Assembly: GCF_009905615.1 (NCBI RefSeq)
Contig: NZ_JAAAKW010000006.1
Span: 347,469 to 411,468 of the forward strand
Direction of reading: 5' to 3'
Source of the DNA: Pseudomonas sp. SLFW
Lineage (GTDB): Bacteria; Pseudomonadota; Gammaproteobacteria; Pseudomonadales; Pseudomonadaceae
Length of the DNA: 64,000 bases
The notes beneath the pieces were generated by a model that searched no databases, was not told where the DNA came from, and saw only the letters and a list, made by a program, of their open reading frames with translations. Of this stretch, positions 9,072 through 18,571 are shown piece by piece. The stretch's first letter is position 1, and every line of letters starts with the position of its first letter. The position numbers and the translations under genes were made by a program.

Positions 9072-9803
9072 TCAGGCAGCCTTGACGACGATGGCCGTGA
9101 TGTTGTCGGGGGCGCCCCGGGTCAGTCCCAAGTGCACGAGGCTGCGAACCACTTGCCAAGGGTCGGGGTGGGCGAGTACGTCGCGGATCTCATGGTCTTC
9201 GACGATTTTGTTCAGGCCATCGCTGCACAGCAGGTAGGTGTCGCCGGGCAGGATGTCGAGGTTGATCATGGCCAGGTCCAGCGAGTCCTCGACGCCAATG
9301 GCGCGGGTGATGATGTTGCCGCGCGGATGCACCCGCGCTTCCGCTTCGCTGAGTAAGCCGCTGTCCTGCAAGTCCTGCACGTAGCTGTGGTCGCGGGAAA
9401 GGCCCTGCAATTCGCCGTCGCGCAGGCGATAAAGTCGGCTGTCACCGGCCCACAAGCACACGCCTTGATCGCCCTGTACTAAAAGCGCCACGACGGTGCT
9501 GCCCATCATGATCAGGCCACGACGGCGAGTTTCTTCACGTACGGCGGCGTTCACTTCAGCCAGGGTCGTGCGAATACCGTCGGAGTAGAGCGAGAGCGGC
9601 GTGAAGAGTAGGGAACGGCGCAAGCTGTCGACGATCAGGCTGGCGACGTAATCCCCAGCCGCGTGACCGCCCATGCCATCGGCGATGGCCCACAGACCGT
9701 TTTCCGGTAATTCGAGAAAGGCGTCTTCGTTGATCTGCCGCACCATGCCGACATGGGTCTTGCTGGCTGAGCGCAAAAGAGGGTTTTGGGGTAATGCAGG
9801 CAT
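9072..9803 (-). CDS. pppA: PppA, PP2C-type phosphatase opposing PpkA
   Basis: This is a 243-aa PPM/PP2C-family phosphatase that dephosphorylates Fha and resets the T6SS. The metal-binding motifs are visible: 'INEDAF', 'ADGMGGHAAGDYVAS', 'GDSRLYRLRDG', 'CSDGLNKIV' and C-terminal 'GAPDNITAIVV'. The start ATG directly follows the tagF stop with no gap. It is placed between tagF and ppkA exactly as in P. aeruginosa HSI-I. Confidence 0.95.
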   Translation of the reverse strand: MPALPQNPLLRSASKTHVGMVRQINEDAFLELPENGLWAIADGMGGHAAGDYVASLIVDSLRRSLLFTPLSLYSDGIRTTLAEVNAAVREETRRRGLIMMGSTVVALLVQGDQGVCLWAGDSRLYRLRDGELQGLSRDHSYVQDLQDSGLLSEAEARVHPRGNIITRAIGVEDSLDLAMINLDILPGDTYLLCSDGLNKIVEDHEIRDVLAHPDPWQVVRSLVHLGLTRGAPDNITAIVVKAA

Positions 9804-10457
9804 CTAGATCGACGCTCCTTGTCCCAGCAGGTAGCTGCCGAATTCGGCCGGATCGGGCAAGCCCTGACAGCGCATTAATCCCGGCGCAATACGCTCGGAC
9901 CCTTTGCCCCACCACAGGCTCGCGCCCTCACAGGCCAACTCGGCCAGCATCCGATGGCGGCTATCCGGGTCGTTCGCGCTGGTGCGCTGCAAGCCGGCAA
10001 AGCGGCTGATGGACTCGCGGTGTATGGTGGGCAGGAAGCCGAGCGTGGACGCGCGGTCATCAAAAACTGAAAAGTCCGCACCCTCTTCCAGCGTCCCCAG
10101 CAGCAGTGTTTCGACCTGGTCAAACCACGCGTCTGGCGCAGCGGTGAGCGCCGCCAGCGATTGGTCGGGTTCAAGCGTCTGCGCCATCGTCAGCGGGAAA
10201 TACCGTCCGACCCGATCAATGCTCGGCATCAACACGCCGACGACCGCATCTGGCCCACATACACCCGCCGCCAGCGCAAAACGCCACAACGGGCTGACCA
10301 GATAAGCGTTGAGCCAGTCTTCGCCGAGCTGCTGCTGACTGACCTGCAACCCCGCCGCCAGCCACGCGTCCCAGGGTTTGATGAAGCTCTGCGGCAATCC
10401 GCGGCTGACAAAATCGCCACGACTGGCCAACTTGCCGTAAAAACCCAGCGTCGTCAT
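9804..10457 (-). CDS. tagF: TagF, post-translational T6SS repressor
   Basis: This is a 217-aa TagF/ImpM family protein. I start it at MTTLGFYGKLASRGDFVSRG (ATG at 10457), which overlaps the tssM stop as ATGA; the typical family N-terminus 'GFYGKLPSRGDFV' supports this choice. Other conserved pieces are 'LPQSFIKPWDAWL', 'SPLWRFALAAGVCG' and 'VGVLMPSIDRVGRYFPLT'. In P. aeruginosa TagF represses the H1-T6SS independently of phosphorylation, by acting on Fha. It is encoded as a separate protein here, not fused to PppA as in some other bacteria. Confidence 0.93.
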   Translation of the reverse strand: MTTLGFYGKLASRGDFVSRGLPQSFIKPWDAWLAAGLQVSQQQLGEDWLNAYLVSPLWRFALAAGVCGPDAVVGVLMPSIDRVGRYFPLTMAQTLEPDQSLAALTAAPDAWFDQVETLLLGTLEEGADFSVFDDRASTLGFLPTIHRESISRFAGLQRTSANDPDSRHRMLAELACEGASLWWGKGSERIAPGLMRCQGLPDPAEFGSYLLGQGASI

Positions 10458-13400
10458 AACCGCTCCGGCAGGCTGAAACCGCTCAACACACGGCTTTTGA
10501 AAGGGTTGAACGCGCTGTTGGCGCGCAGCTCGTAGGAAATGCTGGCGTTGTCGACCCGCAATCGCAGGTTGAAGCGGTCGGGCGATCCACCGGCGACGAG
10601 GTCCGATTGCTCCAGCAAACGGAACCACGCCCAAGGACCATCGAGTGTGATGCCGGAACGACCATTGGCCGCAGGCGGCGAGATCGACAGGCGCACCACG
10701 CCGATGCTGCCGGGGTTCGGCCATTGCATGGCGACGGGGCGGCTGGGGCCGTGGTCGTAGCTGATCTGCTGCCCGTCGAGGTCCAGCAGGAACTGGGTGA
10801 CTGAAGCGTCCATCGCGACAGGTTTCAGCTCGAAACGCACGGTCGGCTGCACGCCACCGGAACGGAAGAAGGCATCACGAATCGCGGCTGCGCGCTGGAA
10901 GGTCTGCAAGACCGAGGCGTTGATGCCCAGCTTCTGCGCGGCGCCCGGTTGCCAGCGCCAGCTTGAAGCCGAAGTGTCGACATAGGGCTGAAGGTATTTG
11001 CGGAAGTAATTGTCCATCACTCCGCCCACGCCGAAGAACTGACCGAAGTCGTCCAACGTGGCGTCCCGTGCGCTGCCCGGTGTGAGCGGGTAACGGCCGC
11101 TCAGGGACTGGCGATAAACGTTCACCACATCGCTGACCCACGCCGCATTCAGCTGATTGCGCACGCCGCCCATCATCGTGTTGGTGGTCGAACTGACGAC
11201 TGACTTCACCAGACTCTGCACCACCGGTGGTTCCCGGTCGGCGTTCAGATTCACTCGCGTCGCCGCAGCGCTTGCGGAGTTTTTCGCTTCGCCCAACAAC
11301 GCATCGCCACTGGCACCGACCATCGCGCTGACCTGAACGTACAGCGCGTTCATGTCCGCGAGCAGGCCATCGACAGCTGCCGGTTCACCCTCTCCCTTCG
11401 TGACAAACGCGTTGAGTTCAGCGAAGTGCGCGCTCACCGGATCTTCAACAGCGGCAGGCGCGGCTGCCTGACTGACCTGTTCCTGACCCAGGATCGAGCC
11501 CAAGCGTTGCTTGAGCTGATCGACACCGCCCTCGACTTTCTTGCCCTGATCGGCGAGCAGCTTGTCTTCCTGTTGCAGGTCGGTTTCCTTGGCCACCGCC
11601 ACCAGCAGTTTTTTCAACGGCGAGGTCGGCCCGGAAATCACCCGCAACACGTCAGCCGCCTGCGCCACGCTGGTGATCGGCACAAAATCAATGTCAGCCA
11701 GCAACGCATCCCACTGACGCTGGTAATCCTGAAAGTACAAACGGCGGACATCGCCGGCGAGGCTGGCGACGTTCTGTTGATCGGCACGATCCAGCCCCAA
11801 GACCCATTGTTCTTCCGCCAGGGTTCCGGCCTGGCTCAGGCTGGTGGCCAGAAACACCTCGCGGTAGCCCTTGGCCGTGAAGAAGCCGCTCAGCGGTTCG
11901 CCCAATGGCTTGCCGCTCTTGCGCGCGAAGACCAGTGCAGCATCACGCCCCGCAGCGTCGGTCAGGCGAAAATCCGGCACGTTGTCAGGCAGCTTCTGGC
12001 GTTTGACCCGGTCGTAGACCCGCTGAGCCACTGGCAGTTGCTGCAATTGCCGACGTAAATCATCGATCAGCCGTTGATCCAGACGCGCATCAGGCGGATG
12101 ACGTTCGAACAATGCCTGCAAGTGCTCGCCCAGTGCCTGACGCTGATCAGGCGGCAGATCGCGAGGCAGGCTTTGATCCCAATCCAGCGCGACCCACGCC
12201 TTGATGAAATCCGGGTCGTAATGCTCGCTGTCAGCCAGCATCAGATAAGCCTTCAAACCTTCATAGAGAAAGTCCGAACTGCCACCGCTGCGCAATTGCT
12301 CTTCCACTCGGGTGACCAGGCGCGGCGCGAACACTGCGATCAGCAGTTTGCGGTACACGCTGCCGGATTCGGCTTCCAGCATGTCGCCCTGATACAGCCC
12401 CAAACCTTGTGCCATGCCCGGAGGATCGCCCGCCAGATGACGCACGGCGTTGAGCAGCGGCAGTACGGCCAATACGTCGCGCTGCGCAGGGCTCAGGCTC
12501 TGCACGCTTTGGCCGAGAGGTGCGACTCTCTGATCGACCTGCGCGATGTACGCCTGATTGGCGCGGTAGCTGATCACCCACAAGGTGCCGACCACCAACA
12601 CCACCGCAACGGTCGCCGCCAGCGCGCCACGGGTCAGCCATTTGCGACGACGTTCGACTTTCGGGTTCACACCCACCAACCCGCGCTCGGCGAAGGCGAC
12701 GGCGGTGAACAGTTTTTCAATGAAGTAACTGCGACCCGTGCCGGTCTGGCGTGCCAAGTGCTGGCGGTCCAGACTCATGCTCTGGGCCATGGCGCCGATC
12801 AGCCGATCGATCGGGCTGCCTTCCTGTGTGCCGCTGGTGAAATATACCCCGCGCAGCAACGCCCGGTCTTCGAACGCATTAGGCTTGAATACGCCTTCGA
12901 GAAAGCCTTGCAGGGTTTCTTTCAGCGCGCCGAATTGCTGAAGAAAGCCGTAAATCAGATCCCGTCGCGCCGGGTCGCGCTCCTGTTGCAACCGCTCGAC
13001 CAGCCGAGCATTAAGACGCTGTTCCAATAGGGCAAATTCGCTGAGGAAATTCGTCAGCGGGCCGTCAACCTGCTTGCCATCGTCGAGGGCGAAGGTCATG
13101 CCCCAGACCTGCGCGCGCTCTTCCTTGCTCAACGCATCGAAGAACTCCATGAAGCCGGGCACCAGGTCGAGCTTGGTCAGCATCACGTAAATCGGGAAGC
13201 GCACGCCCAGTTGACTATAGAGCTCCTGAATCCGCGCACGAATTGCCGTCGCATGAGCAGCGCGCTCGGCCTCGCTGCCCAGCAGCAGATCAGACAGGCT
13301 GATGGCGATGAATGCGCCGTCGATGGGGCGACGGGCGCGCTGGTTCTTCAGCAGGTCGAGAAAGCCCAGCCAGGCTGCTTTGTCGACTTGAGCGTGGCTG

Positions 13401-13957
13401 TCTTGCGTGGTGTAGCGGCCTGCGGTATCGAGCAGAACGGCCTCGTCGGTGAACCACCAGTCGCAATTGCGCGTGCCGCCCACGCCTCGAATCGCGCCCG
13501 CGCCCATCTGTGCGGCCAGCGGAAAATGCAGCCCGGAATTGACCAGCGCGGTGGTCTTGCCCGAACCCGGCGGGCCGATGATCACGTACCACGGCAGCTC
13601 GTAGAGGTTGCGACGTTCATCCCCGCCCAAGCGCGCTTTTTTCAGGAGCGTGAGGGCTTCGTCCATGCGTTGACGCAAGGTGGCCAACTCTTCCGCAGTG
13701 GCGACGCTGGCAGGGTCAGGCGCGGTTTCCGCGGCCAGGCTCGCCATGACGTTCGCCGCGTGGCGACGGGCCTGAACGGTGCGAAAGACCCGCCATGCGA
13801 TCCAGATGGCGAACAGCAGAACGATCAACGCCCAGCGCCGACCTTCGGGCACCAGCACGTCCAGCACCGGCCCGACGAACCAGATGATCAGGCTCAGCGC
13901 GATCAGCCCGAGCACTGGCACGACCCAGCGAATCACAAAACCGACAAACGCTTTCAC
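10454..13957 (-). CDS. tssM: TssM (IcmF), inner-membrane scaffold of the T6SS membrane complex
   Basis: This is an 1167-aa IcmF family protein. There are two N-terminal membrane segments (about 10-29 and 40-60) and a third near 445-465 ('ALAATVAVVLVVGTLWVIS'). A cytosolic P-loop NTPase domain between them has an intact Walker A 'GPPGSGKTTAL' (about 128-138) and 'LLDTAGRYTTQD', so it may bind nucleotide, unlike some TssM proteins. The periplasmic C-terminal part ends in the TssJ-binding beta domain. It joins TssL and TssJ to span the envelope. It overlaps tssL by 4 bp upstream and tagF by 4 bp downstream. The size is normal. Confidence 0.96.
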   Translation of the reverse strand: MKAFVGFVIRWVVPVLGLIALSLIIWFVGPVLDVLVPEGRRWALIVLLFAIWIAWRVFRTVQARRHAANVMASLAAETAPDPASVATAEELATLRQRMDEALTLLKKARLGGDERRNLYELPWYVIIGPPGSGKTTALVNSGLHFPLAAQMGAGAIRGVGGTRNCDWWFTDEAVLLDTAGRYTTQDSHAQVDKAAWLGFLDLLKNQRARRPIDGAFIAISLSDLLLGSEAERAAHATAIRARIQELYSQLGVRFPIYVMLTKLDLVPGFMEFFDALSKEERAQVWGMTFALDDGKQVDGPLTNFLSEFALLEQRLNARLVERLQQERDPARRDLIYGFLQQFGALKETLQGFLEGVFKPNAFEDRALLRGVYFTSGTQEGSPIDRLIGAMAQSMSLDRQHLARQTGTGRSYFIEKLFTAVAFAERGLVGVNPKVERRRKWLTRGALAATVAVVLVVGTLWVISYRANQAYIAQVDQRVAPLGQSVQSLSPAQRDVLAVLPLLNAVRHLAGDPPGMAQGLGLYQGDMLEAESGSVYRKLLIAVFAPRLVTRVEEQLRSGGSSDFLYEGLKAYLMLADSEHYDPDFIKAWVALDWDQSLPRDLPPDQRQALGEHLQALFERHPPDARLDQRLIDDLRRQLQQLPVAQRVYDRVKRQKLPDNVPDFRLTDAAGRDAALVFARKSGKPLGEPLSGFFTAKGYREVFLATSLSQAGTLAEEQWVLGLDRADQQNVASLAGDVRRLYFQDYQRQWDALLADIDFVPITSVAQAADVLRVISGPTSPLKKLLVAVAKETDLQQEDKLLADQGKKVEGGVDQLKQRLGSILGQEQVSQAAAPAAVEDPVSAHFAELNAFVTKGEGEPAAVDGLLADMNALYVQVSAMVGASGDALLGEAKNSASAAATRVNLNADREPPVVQSLVKSVVSSTTNTMMGGVRNQLNAAWVSDVVNVYRQSLSGRYPLTPGSARDATLDDFGQFFGVGGVMDNYFRKYLQPYVDTSASSWRWQPGAAQKLGINASVLQTFQRAAAIRDAFFRSGGVQPTVRFELKPVAMDASVTQFLLDLDGQQISYDHGPSRPVAMQWPNPGSIGVVRLSISPPAANGRSGITLDGPWAWFRLLEQSDLVAGGSPDRFNLRLRVDNASISYELRANSAFNPFKSRVLSGFSLPERL

Positions 13958-15279
13958 TCGACCCCCTCCGCCAACACAGTGATTTCAACCCGGCGATTCT
14001 TCGCGCGCCCTTCGGCCGTAGCGTTGGAAGTCACAGGCTCGGTGTCGCTACGCCCTTCGGCAGAAAAACGTTCAGGCTGGCCGGTCTTGGCCGCCAGTAT
14101 GTGCAGGACCTGTTCGGCCCGTGCCTGGGACAGCGCCCAGTTGGAGGGAAAACGCAGGGTGGCGATGGGGCGGTTGTCGCTGTGGCCGGTAACCCGCACC
14201 TGGCCTTTGACGTTGCGAATGGCATCGGCGATGCGCAGCATCAGCGGCTGAAAATCGTCAACGATGGTGGCGCTGCCCGACGAGAAAATTTCGTCTCCGC
14301 GAATCGTCACCACCGAGCGATCCACCGCATCCTCCACGGCGACCCGGTTGGCCTTGATATCTTCCACCAGAAAACCCGCAAGACGAGGCCGTTCGATGAC
14401 TTTCGGCTGGACGACAGCGGGCGTGATGGCCTGGACCGGAATTTCGCCCAGCGCGTGAATGTGCTTGAACACCGGTTCGGCGTCGGACGCCAGCTTGAGG
14501 CGCAGGCCAAACAGCAGCATCAGCAACAGCGCCAACCCCACCGCGAATCCGACCCAAGGCGGCACAAACTGCGAGAGCCGGTCACGAACAACACTCAGCC
14601 CGCGCCAATGAGGCGATAGCTCCCGCTCGAATTCCCCACGGGCCGTGCGAATCGCAGCGCTGGTCCGTTCACGCAACGCTTCCAACTGGCTACGACCGTC
14701 GTTCATCACCCGATAACGGCCTTCGAATCCCAAGCACATGCACAGGTACAAAAGCTCCAGCAGATACAGACGCTCGCGGGGGCTTTGCAGGCAGTGCTCC
14801 AGCAGTTGGAAGACCTTTTCACCGCCCCAGGATTCGTTGTGCACCGTGATCAGCAGACTCTGTTTGCCCCACTCGCTGGTGCTGCCCCACGGCGTGCTGA
14901 GAACGGCTTCATCCAGTGCGGTGCAGAGGGCGTAGCGCGCAAGCAGCACTTCATTGCGGACGACGCCTGCTGCCTCGGCGCGCTCTTCGAACTGGCGCAG
15001 ATAACCCAACAGCTGTGCCCGCAGACTCGCGGGCGCGGGGTGGGCGATGGTGCTGCGCAGACGGGTGAGCAGCGCCAGCAACGGACCGGCAGCGGCTTCA
15101 AGCGGGTTCAAACCTTGCGCCTGCCCCAACGGCAACGGCGCAGCGGGCACGGACAGTGGCGGCGGCGCCGGATTCGCTTGAGCAGCGGGTTGCGGCGAGC
15201 GGCCACCGGGACGCGGCATGAACTGCGTGCGGTCGTTTCCGGGCATCGGCGGGTTGAGGGGTTCGTCGTGGGAAGGCAT
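13954..15279 (-). CDS. tssL: TssL (DotU) with C-terminal OmpA-like peptidoglycan-binding domain
   Basis: This is a 441-aa extended TssL. A Pro-rich N-terminal tail (1-50) leads into the DotU domain (about 55-230: 'LRAQLLGYLRQFEERA', 'YALCTALDEAVLSTPWG', 'WGGEKVFQLLEHCL'). A single membrane segment follows near 236-256 ('WVGFAVGLALLLMLLFGL'), then a periplasmic OmpA domain (about 315-441: 'VTGHSDNRPI', 'NWALSQARAEQVLHIL', 'AEGRSDTEPV', 'NRRVEITV'). The fused OmpA domain anchors the complex to peptidoglycan, which many T6SSs achieve with a separate TagL protein. It starts 6 bp after the tssK stop. Confidence 0.96.
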   Translation of the reverse strand: MPSHDEPLNPPMPGNDRTQFMPRPGGRSPQPAAQANPAPPPLSVPAAPLPLGQAQGLNPLEAAAGPLLALLTRLRSTIAHPAPASLRAQLLGYLRQFEERAEAAGVVRNEVLLARYALCTALDEAVLSTPWGSTSEWGKQSLLITVHNESWGGEKVFQLLEHCLQSPRERLYLLELLYLCMCLGFEGRYRVMNDGRSQLEALRERTSAAIRTARGEFERELSPHWRGLSVVRDRLSQFVPPWVGFAVGLALLLMLLFGLRLKLASDAEPVFKHIHALGEIPVQAITPAVVQPKVIERPRLAGFLVEDIKANRVAVEDAVDRSVVTIRGDEIFSSGSATIVDDFQPLMLRIADAIRNVKGQVRVTGHSDNRPIATLRFPSNWALSQARAEQVLHILAAKTGQPERFSAEGRSDTEPVTSNATAEGRAKNRRVEITVLAEGVE

Positions 15280-15285
15280 CGCGCG

Positions 15286-16620
15286 TTATCCTCGGATGGC
15301 CCAGAAAGCCAGGTTCAACCCGGGAAATTCGCCGGCGACATGGAACGCGAAACCGCCCGACTGTGCCAGCAGCTTCCAGTGCTCGCTGCCACGATCCAGT
15401 TCGTAATAAGTCGACCCTGCGTGGAACGGAATCTGTCGAGGCGCCACGGGTAACGGCAACAGGCTGATGCCCGGCAATTGCAGGTTGACCAGATCGCGAA
15501 TGTGCTCGACCGAACCGATCTTGCTCTGCTGTGCAAAGCGGCCACGCAGCGTCTCGCTGGGCATGTCGGCGCGCACCACCAGAATGAAGCTGGCGTTGTC
15601 GATCAAGGTGCGATCCTTGAGCATACCCACGTGAATGCCGTACGCCTTTTCGAGGATAGGGATCGGCGTGGCCTTGCTGTCGATCAACATCGAGAGCGCT
15701 TCGCGCAACGCGTCTATCACGGGTGCGAAACTCGCCGCCAGATCGTCATGTTGATAACGCACGAACGCGTCCGGCCTGCGTCCCGCGTTCGAGAACGTTG
15801 CGAACTCCCCCGCGAGGCTCACCAGTTCGCTGTAAAGACGCTCAGGGTGCAGCGGACTCAACTGGCTGAGGTGACTGATCAACGGTTGAGCGCGGTTGAC
15901 CAGTTGCAGAAGCATGAAATCGGCAATTTCCGAAGCGCCGCCCGCGCCCGACGCGACCACCCGTCCCGCCAATGCCTCGCCGCGTTGGTGGAGCAGGCCC
16001 GACAATTCGCTGTGAAAGGCCGTGAGCGAGGCCGACGCCGCCACATCAAGGACCGGCGGGATGTAACTGTCATCCAGCACCAGTGCGCGGTCGGCGCGTC
16101 TTTCCTTGATCCGCACCAGTCCAACGGCAGCGTAGTCGCTCAAGCCGTCCTTCTCGGTGAGCAACCGAAAGGCCCGCGCACCAACGGCAACCGGTGCGCG
16201 ATTTTCGAATGGCGCGTTGTCGTCGCGGACTTCGCGTACCTGACTGACGAAGCGCGCGCCGCCCGGTGCTTCCCCCTCGTCCACCGTGTCTCGCTGCCCC
16301 GCACGCTTGAGCGGCAGGGCCAGGTAAATCACGCCATCGCGCAAACCGTCCTCGACGTTCAGCGGGCTGGGCGCCAGGTCGTCATGGGGAATGTTGAACG
16401 GCGTGCCATCGGGAAGCAGTCCGCGTGCAGAGGTGATTGCCAGCTTGCCCTGCGCCAGCAGTCCGTGATCCAGCGACAGCTCGGAAAAGCCCCATGCTCC
16501 CGCCGACAGCGGACGGCTTCGAGCATCGATGAGATTCTCCAGGTAGCGGTCATGCTGCTGAAAGTGCTGTGTTCCGATGAACATGCCTTCCGACCAGACC
16601 ACACGATTGTTCCAGGCCAT
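15286..16620 (-). CDS. tssK: TssK, baseplate-to-membrane-complex connector
   Basis: This is a 444-aa TssK family protein. The family opening is visible ('NRVVWSEGMFIGTQHFQQHD'), as are 'GLVRIKERR', 'SYIPPVLDVAASASL' and the C-terminal 'STYYELDRGSEHW'. TssK trimers clamp TssFG and bind the cytosolic part of TssM/TssL. The gene lies between tssJ (15 bp gap) and tssL (6 bp gap), in the usual jklm order. The length is standard. Confidence 0.96.
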   Translation of the reverse strand: MAWNNRVVWSEGMFIGTQHFQQHDRYLENLIDARSRPLSAGAWGFSELSLDHGLLAQGKLAITSARGLLPDGTPFNIPHDDLAPSPLNVEDGLRDGVIYLALPLKRAGQRDTVDEGEAPGGARFVSQVREVRDDNAPFENRAPVAVGARAFRLLTEKDGLSDYAAVGLVRIKERRADRALVLDDSYIPPVLDVAASASLTAFHSELSGLLHQRGEALAGRVVASGAGGASEIADFMLLQLVNRAQPLISHLSQLSPLHPERLYSELVSLAGEFATFSNAGRRPDAFVRYQHDDLAASFAPVIDALREALSMLIDSKATPIPILEKAYGIHVGMLKDRTLIDNASFILVVRADMPSETLRGRFAQQSKIGSVEHIRDLVNLQLPGISLLPLPVAPRQIPFHAGSTYYELDRGSEHWKLLAQSGGFAFHVAGEFPGLNLAFWAIRG

Positions 16621-16635
16621 GGGTTCTCCGATTGT

Positions 16636-17148
16636 CTATTGGGCAGGGCGGACAGATTGAGCGGCAGATGCGCGGCTCACGCTGACGGCGTGGGTATCAA
16701 GGTGGATCTGGTATTCGCTGGCCTGACGTGGCGTGACGCTCAGCAATGCGCGCCATTGGGCTTGATCGATTTCGCGATAGCCCACGGCGAGTCCGACCTG
16801 GCGAGTGGCTTCGTTGAGGTGGCGCTCCAGGGTCAAGTCCTGGCCCGGTTGCAACAGCACTTCATCCTGATCGATCAGGTCGGCGGCCAACGCACTCGGA
16901 GCACGCTCGGCCAAGGCGAAATAATCCGCACGACCGAAACTGGCAGCGTTTTTCAATTCGAAAATCCGCACTCGCACAGGCGCAGGTTGGCCATTGCTAC
17001 CGGGGTTCAGCCCTGAGGCAGCGCTGAAATGCAGCGTGACGGTGGAAGCATCAGGGGTCGTGTCGACCGGCTGCGGCGGTTCCGCGTTTTTGGCACAAGA
17101 AACCAGCAACAGCGCCATGGCCATTGCCGATACCACTCTTCGAAACAT
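16636..17148 (-). CDS. tssJ: TssJ, outer-membrane lipoprotein of the T6SS
   Basis: This is a 170-aa lipoprotein. The signal MFRRVVSAMAMALLLVSC ends in a lipobox L-V-S-C with Cys18; Ala follows, consistent with outer-membrane sorting. The mature part is the transthyretin-like TssJ fold ('VTLHFSAASGLNPGSNGQ', 'PAPVRVRIFELKNAASFGRA', 'DYFAL') and ends near 'YQIHLDTHAV'. It holds TssM at the outer membrane. A 52-bp gap separates it from fha upstream. Confidence 0.95.
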   Translation of the reverse strand: MFRRVVSAMAMALLLVSCAKNAEPPQPVDTTPDASTVTLHFSAASGLNPGSNGQPAPVRVRIFELKNAASFGRADYFALAERAPSALAADLIDQDEVLLQPGQDLTLERHLNEATRQVGLAVGYREIDQAQWRALLSVTPRQASEYQIHLDTHAVSVSRASAAQSVRPAQ

Positions 17149-17200
17149 CCTTCGTCCTCGTGACGTACTGACTGTCTATCCGTTTTTCCTGGTGTGTCGC

Positions 17201-18571
17201 TCAAGAGCGGCGCAGTCGCGTGCTGTGTTCCTCGTAGGCGCGGCTGAATTCACGGCCGAAGAGCACTTGAAAATCGTCTTCGGCTTCGCGGGAAATCTGT
17301 GTGTAAAGCTCGGTGAATTGCTGCCAGTGCTGGGCCTGACGTGAGCCGAACAGGTTCGACAGGGCGCCGGGCTTGCCCATCCGCGCCTCAAGCTCCGCAG
17401 GTTCGAAACGCTTGAGCAGCGCTTTGATTGCCGCCTCAACACCCGCCATCACGGCAAGCTGGTGGGCACGCAGATCGTTGAAACTGTCCGCAATTGCGTG
17501 ATCCGGGGCCATGAACGCCTGATTGCCGTGACGCAACAGCAACATCAGCGCCTCGTCGGCATTGGGCGCGAATTTCAGTGGATTGTTTTCCACGGGCTGA
17601 ATCATGGTTTGCTGCAAGCGAAACTCACCCTTCAGGCTGCTGCGCGCCCGCAGCACGTCAATCAGCCCCTCAACCATCAGCCGATAACTGCGCCCGATGG
17701 ACTCCATCTGCGTCTCGGTCTGTGCCGGATCGATCCGCAGGTGATCGAGACCCGCACCGCGCAGAAACGCCTTGAGCAGATCCGGATTTGACACGGAGGA
17801 AGCAGACTCCTGTGGGTTGTCCACAGGAGGGCTTGGCACCATGGAAGCAGGCTCCGGATGAATCACTGAAACAACGGGAACAGGATCGGGCTGCACGACA
17901 GGAGCAGGCGCCTGGACCTTGGGCGTGTCAGCGAAAAGGTCCCAGTCTTCGGGAATGACGCCAGGTGCCGAAGCCTGTTTGGGCGGTGCGGGCGGAATGT
18001 TGGGCATGGGCGGCCGAAAATCATGACGTTCCGCCGGGACATGATCCGACTGGGTGGCTGGCGGGACGCTGGACGGGGTCAGGAAATCGAACAAATCGGG
18101 GAACGTGTCCTGAGCCGCGCCGCCTTGAAAATGCGCGGCAGGAGAAATGTCCAGCGCGACCGGCGTAGAGCTGTTCTGACGCCCCATCAACGCTTCGAAA
18201 CTGTCGGAATAGTCAACTTTTGAAAGTCCCACTTCAGGCTCTTTCATTGCTGAATCAATGCGCGCTTGAATCTCGTAATCGCCAATGCGGATAACTTCAC
18301 CGTTTTCGAGCAGTTCGCTGTTTCCACGACGAAGCCGGACGCCCACGTTTACGAGCTCAACACCATTAGTGCTGTTGTCGGTAATGTAGTAACGGCCGTC
18401 TTTATATTGAATGACGCAATGTCGTGAAGAAACAAGGCGTTCGGGATCGGGAAGTACCCAGTCATTTTCTTGACTGCGGCCAATTGCCATCACCCCGGTT
18501 CCCAGTGTTTTTCCGGGAACTTGGCCAGGGGTTATCTTGTGATAACTGGTGATAGTCAGACAGAGCGACAC
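17201..18571 (-). CDS. fha: Fha, FHA-domain scaffold phosphorylated by PpkA
   Basis: This is a 456-aa FHA-domain protein. I chose the GTG at 18571 because it has a perfect AAGGAGG just upstream and gives the natural N-terminus MSLCLTITSYHKITPGQ. The FHA domain covers about 25-100 with the phosphothreonine-binding signature 'IGRSQENDWVLPD', 'SSRHC' and 'DNSTNGVEL'. The middle is Pro-rich and low in complexity. The C-terminal third (about 265-450) is the TagI/VasC domain ('LLKAFLRGAGLD', 'LMVEGLIDVLRARSSLK'). Phosphorylated Fha promotes assembly in P. aeruginosa HSI-I. It is the first gene of the minus-strand operon. Its ribosome-binding site also reads CAAGGAGG, which fits the RsmA/CsrA core CANGGANG. 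Confidence 0.95.
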   Translation of the reverse strand: MSLCLTITSYHKITPGQVPGKTLGTGVMAIGRSQENDWVLPDPERLVSSRHCVIQYKDGRYYITDNSTNGVELVNVGVRLRRGNSELLENGEVIRIGDYEIQARIDSAMKEPEVGLSKVDYSDSFEALMGRQNSSTPVALDISPAAHFQGGAAQDTFPDLFDFLTPSSVPPATQSDHVPAERHDFRPPMPNIPPAPPKQASAPGVIPEDWDLFADTPKVQAPAPVVQPDPVPVVSVIHPEPASMVPSPPVDNPQESASSVSNPDLLKAFLRGAGLDHLRIDPAQTETQMESIGRSYRLMVEGLIDVLRARSSLKGEFRLQQTMIQPVENNPLKFAPNADEALMLLLRHGNQAFMAPDHAIADSFNDLRAHQLAVMAGVEAAIKALLKRFEPAELEARMGKPGALSNLFGSRQAQHWQQFTELYTQISREAEDDFQVLFGREFSRAYEEHSTRLRRS

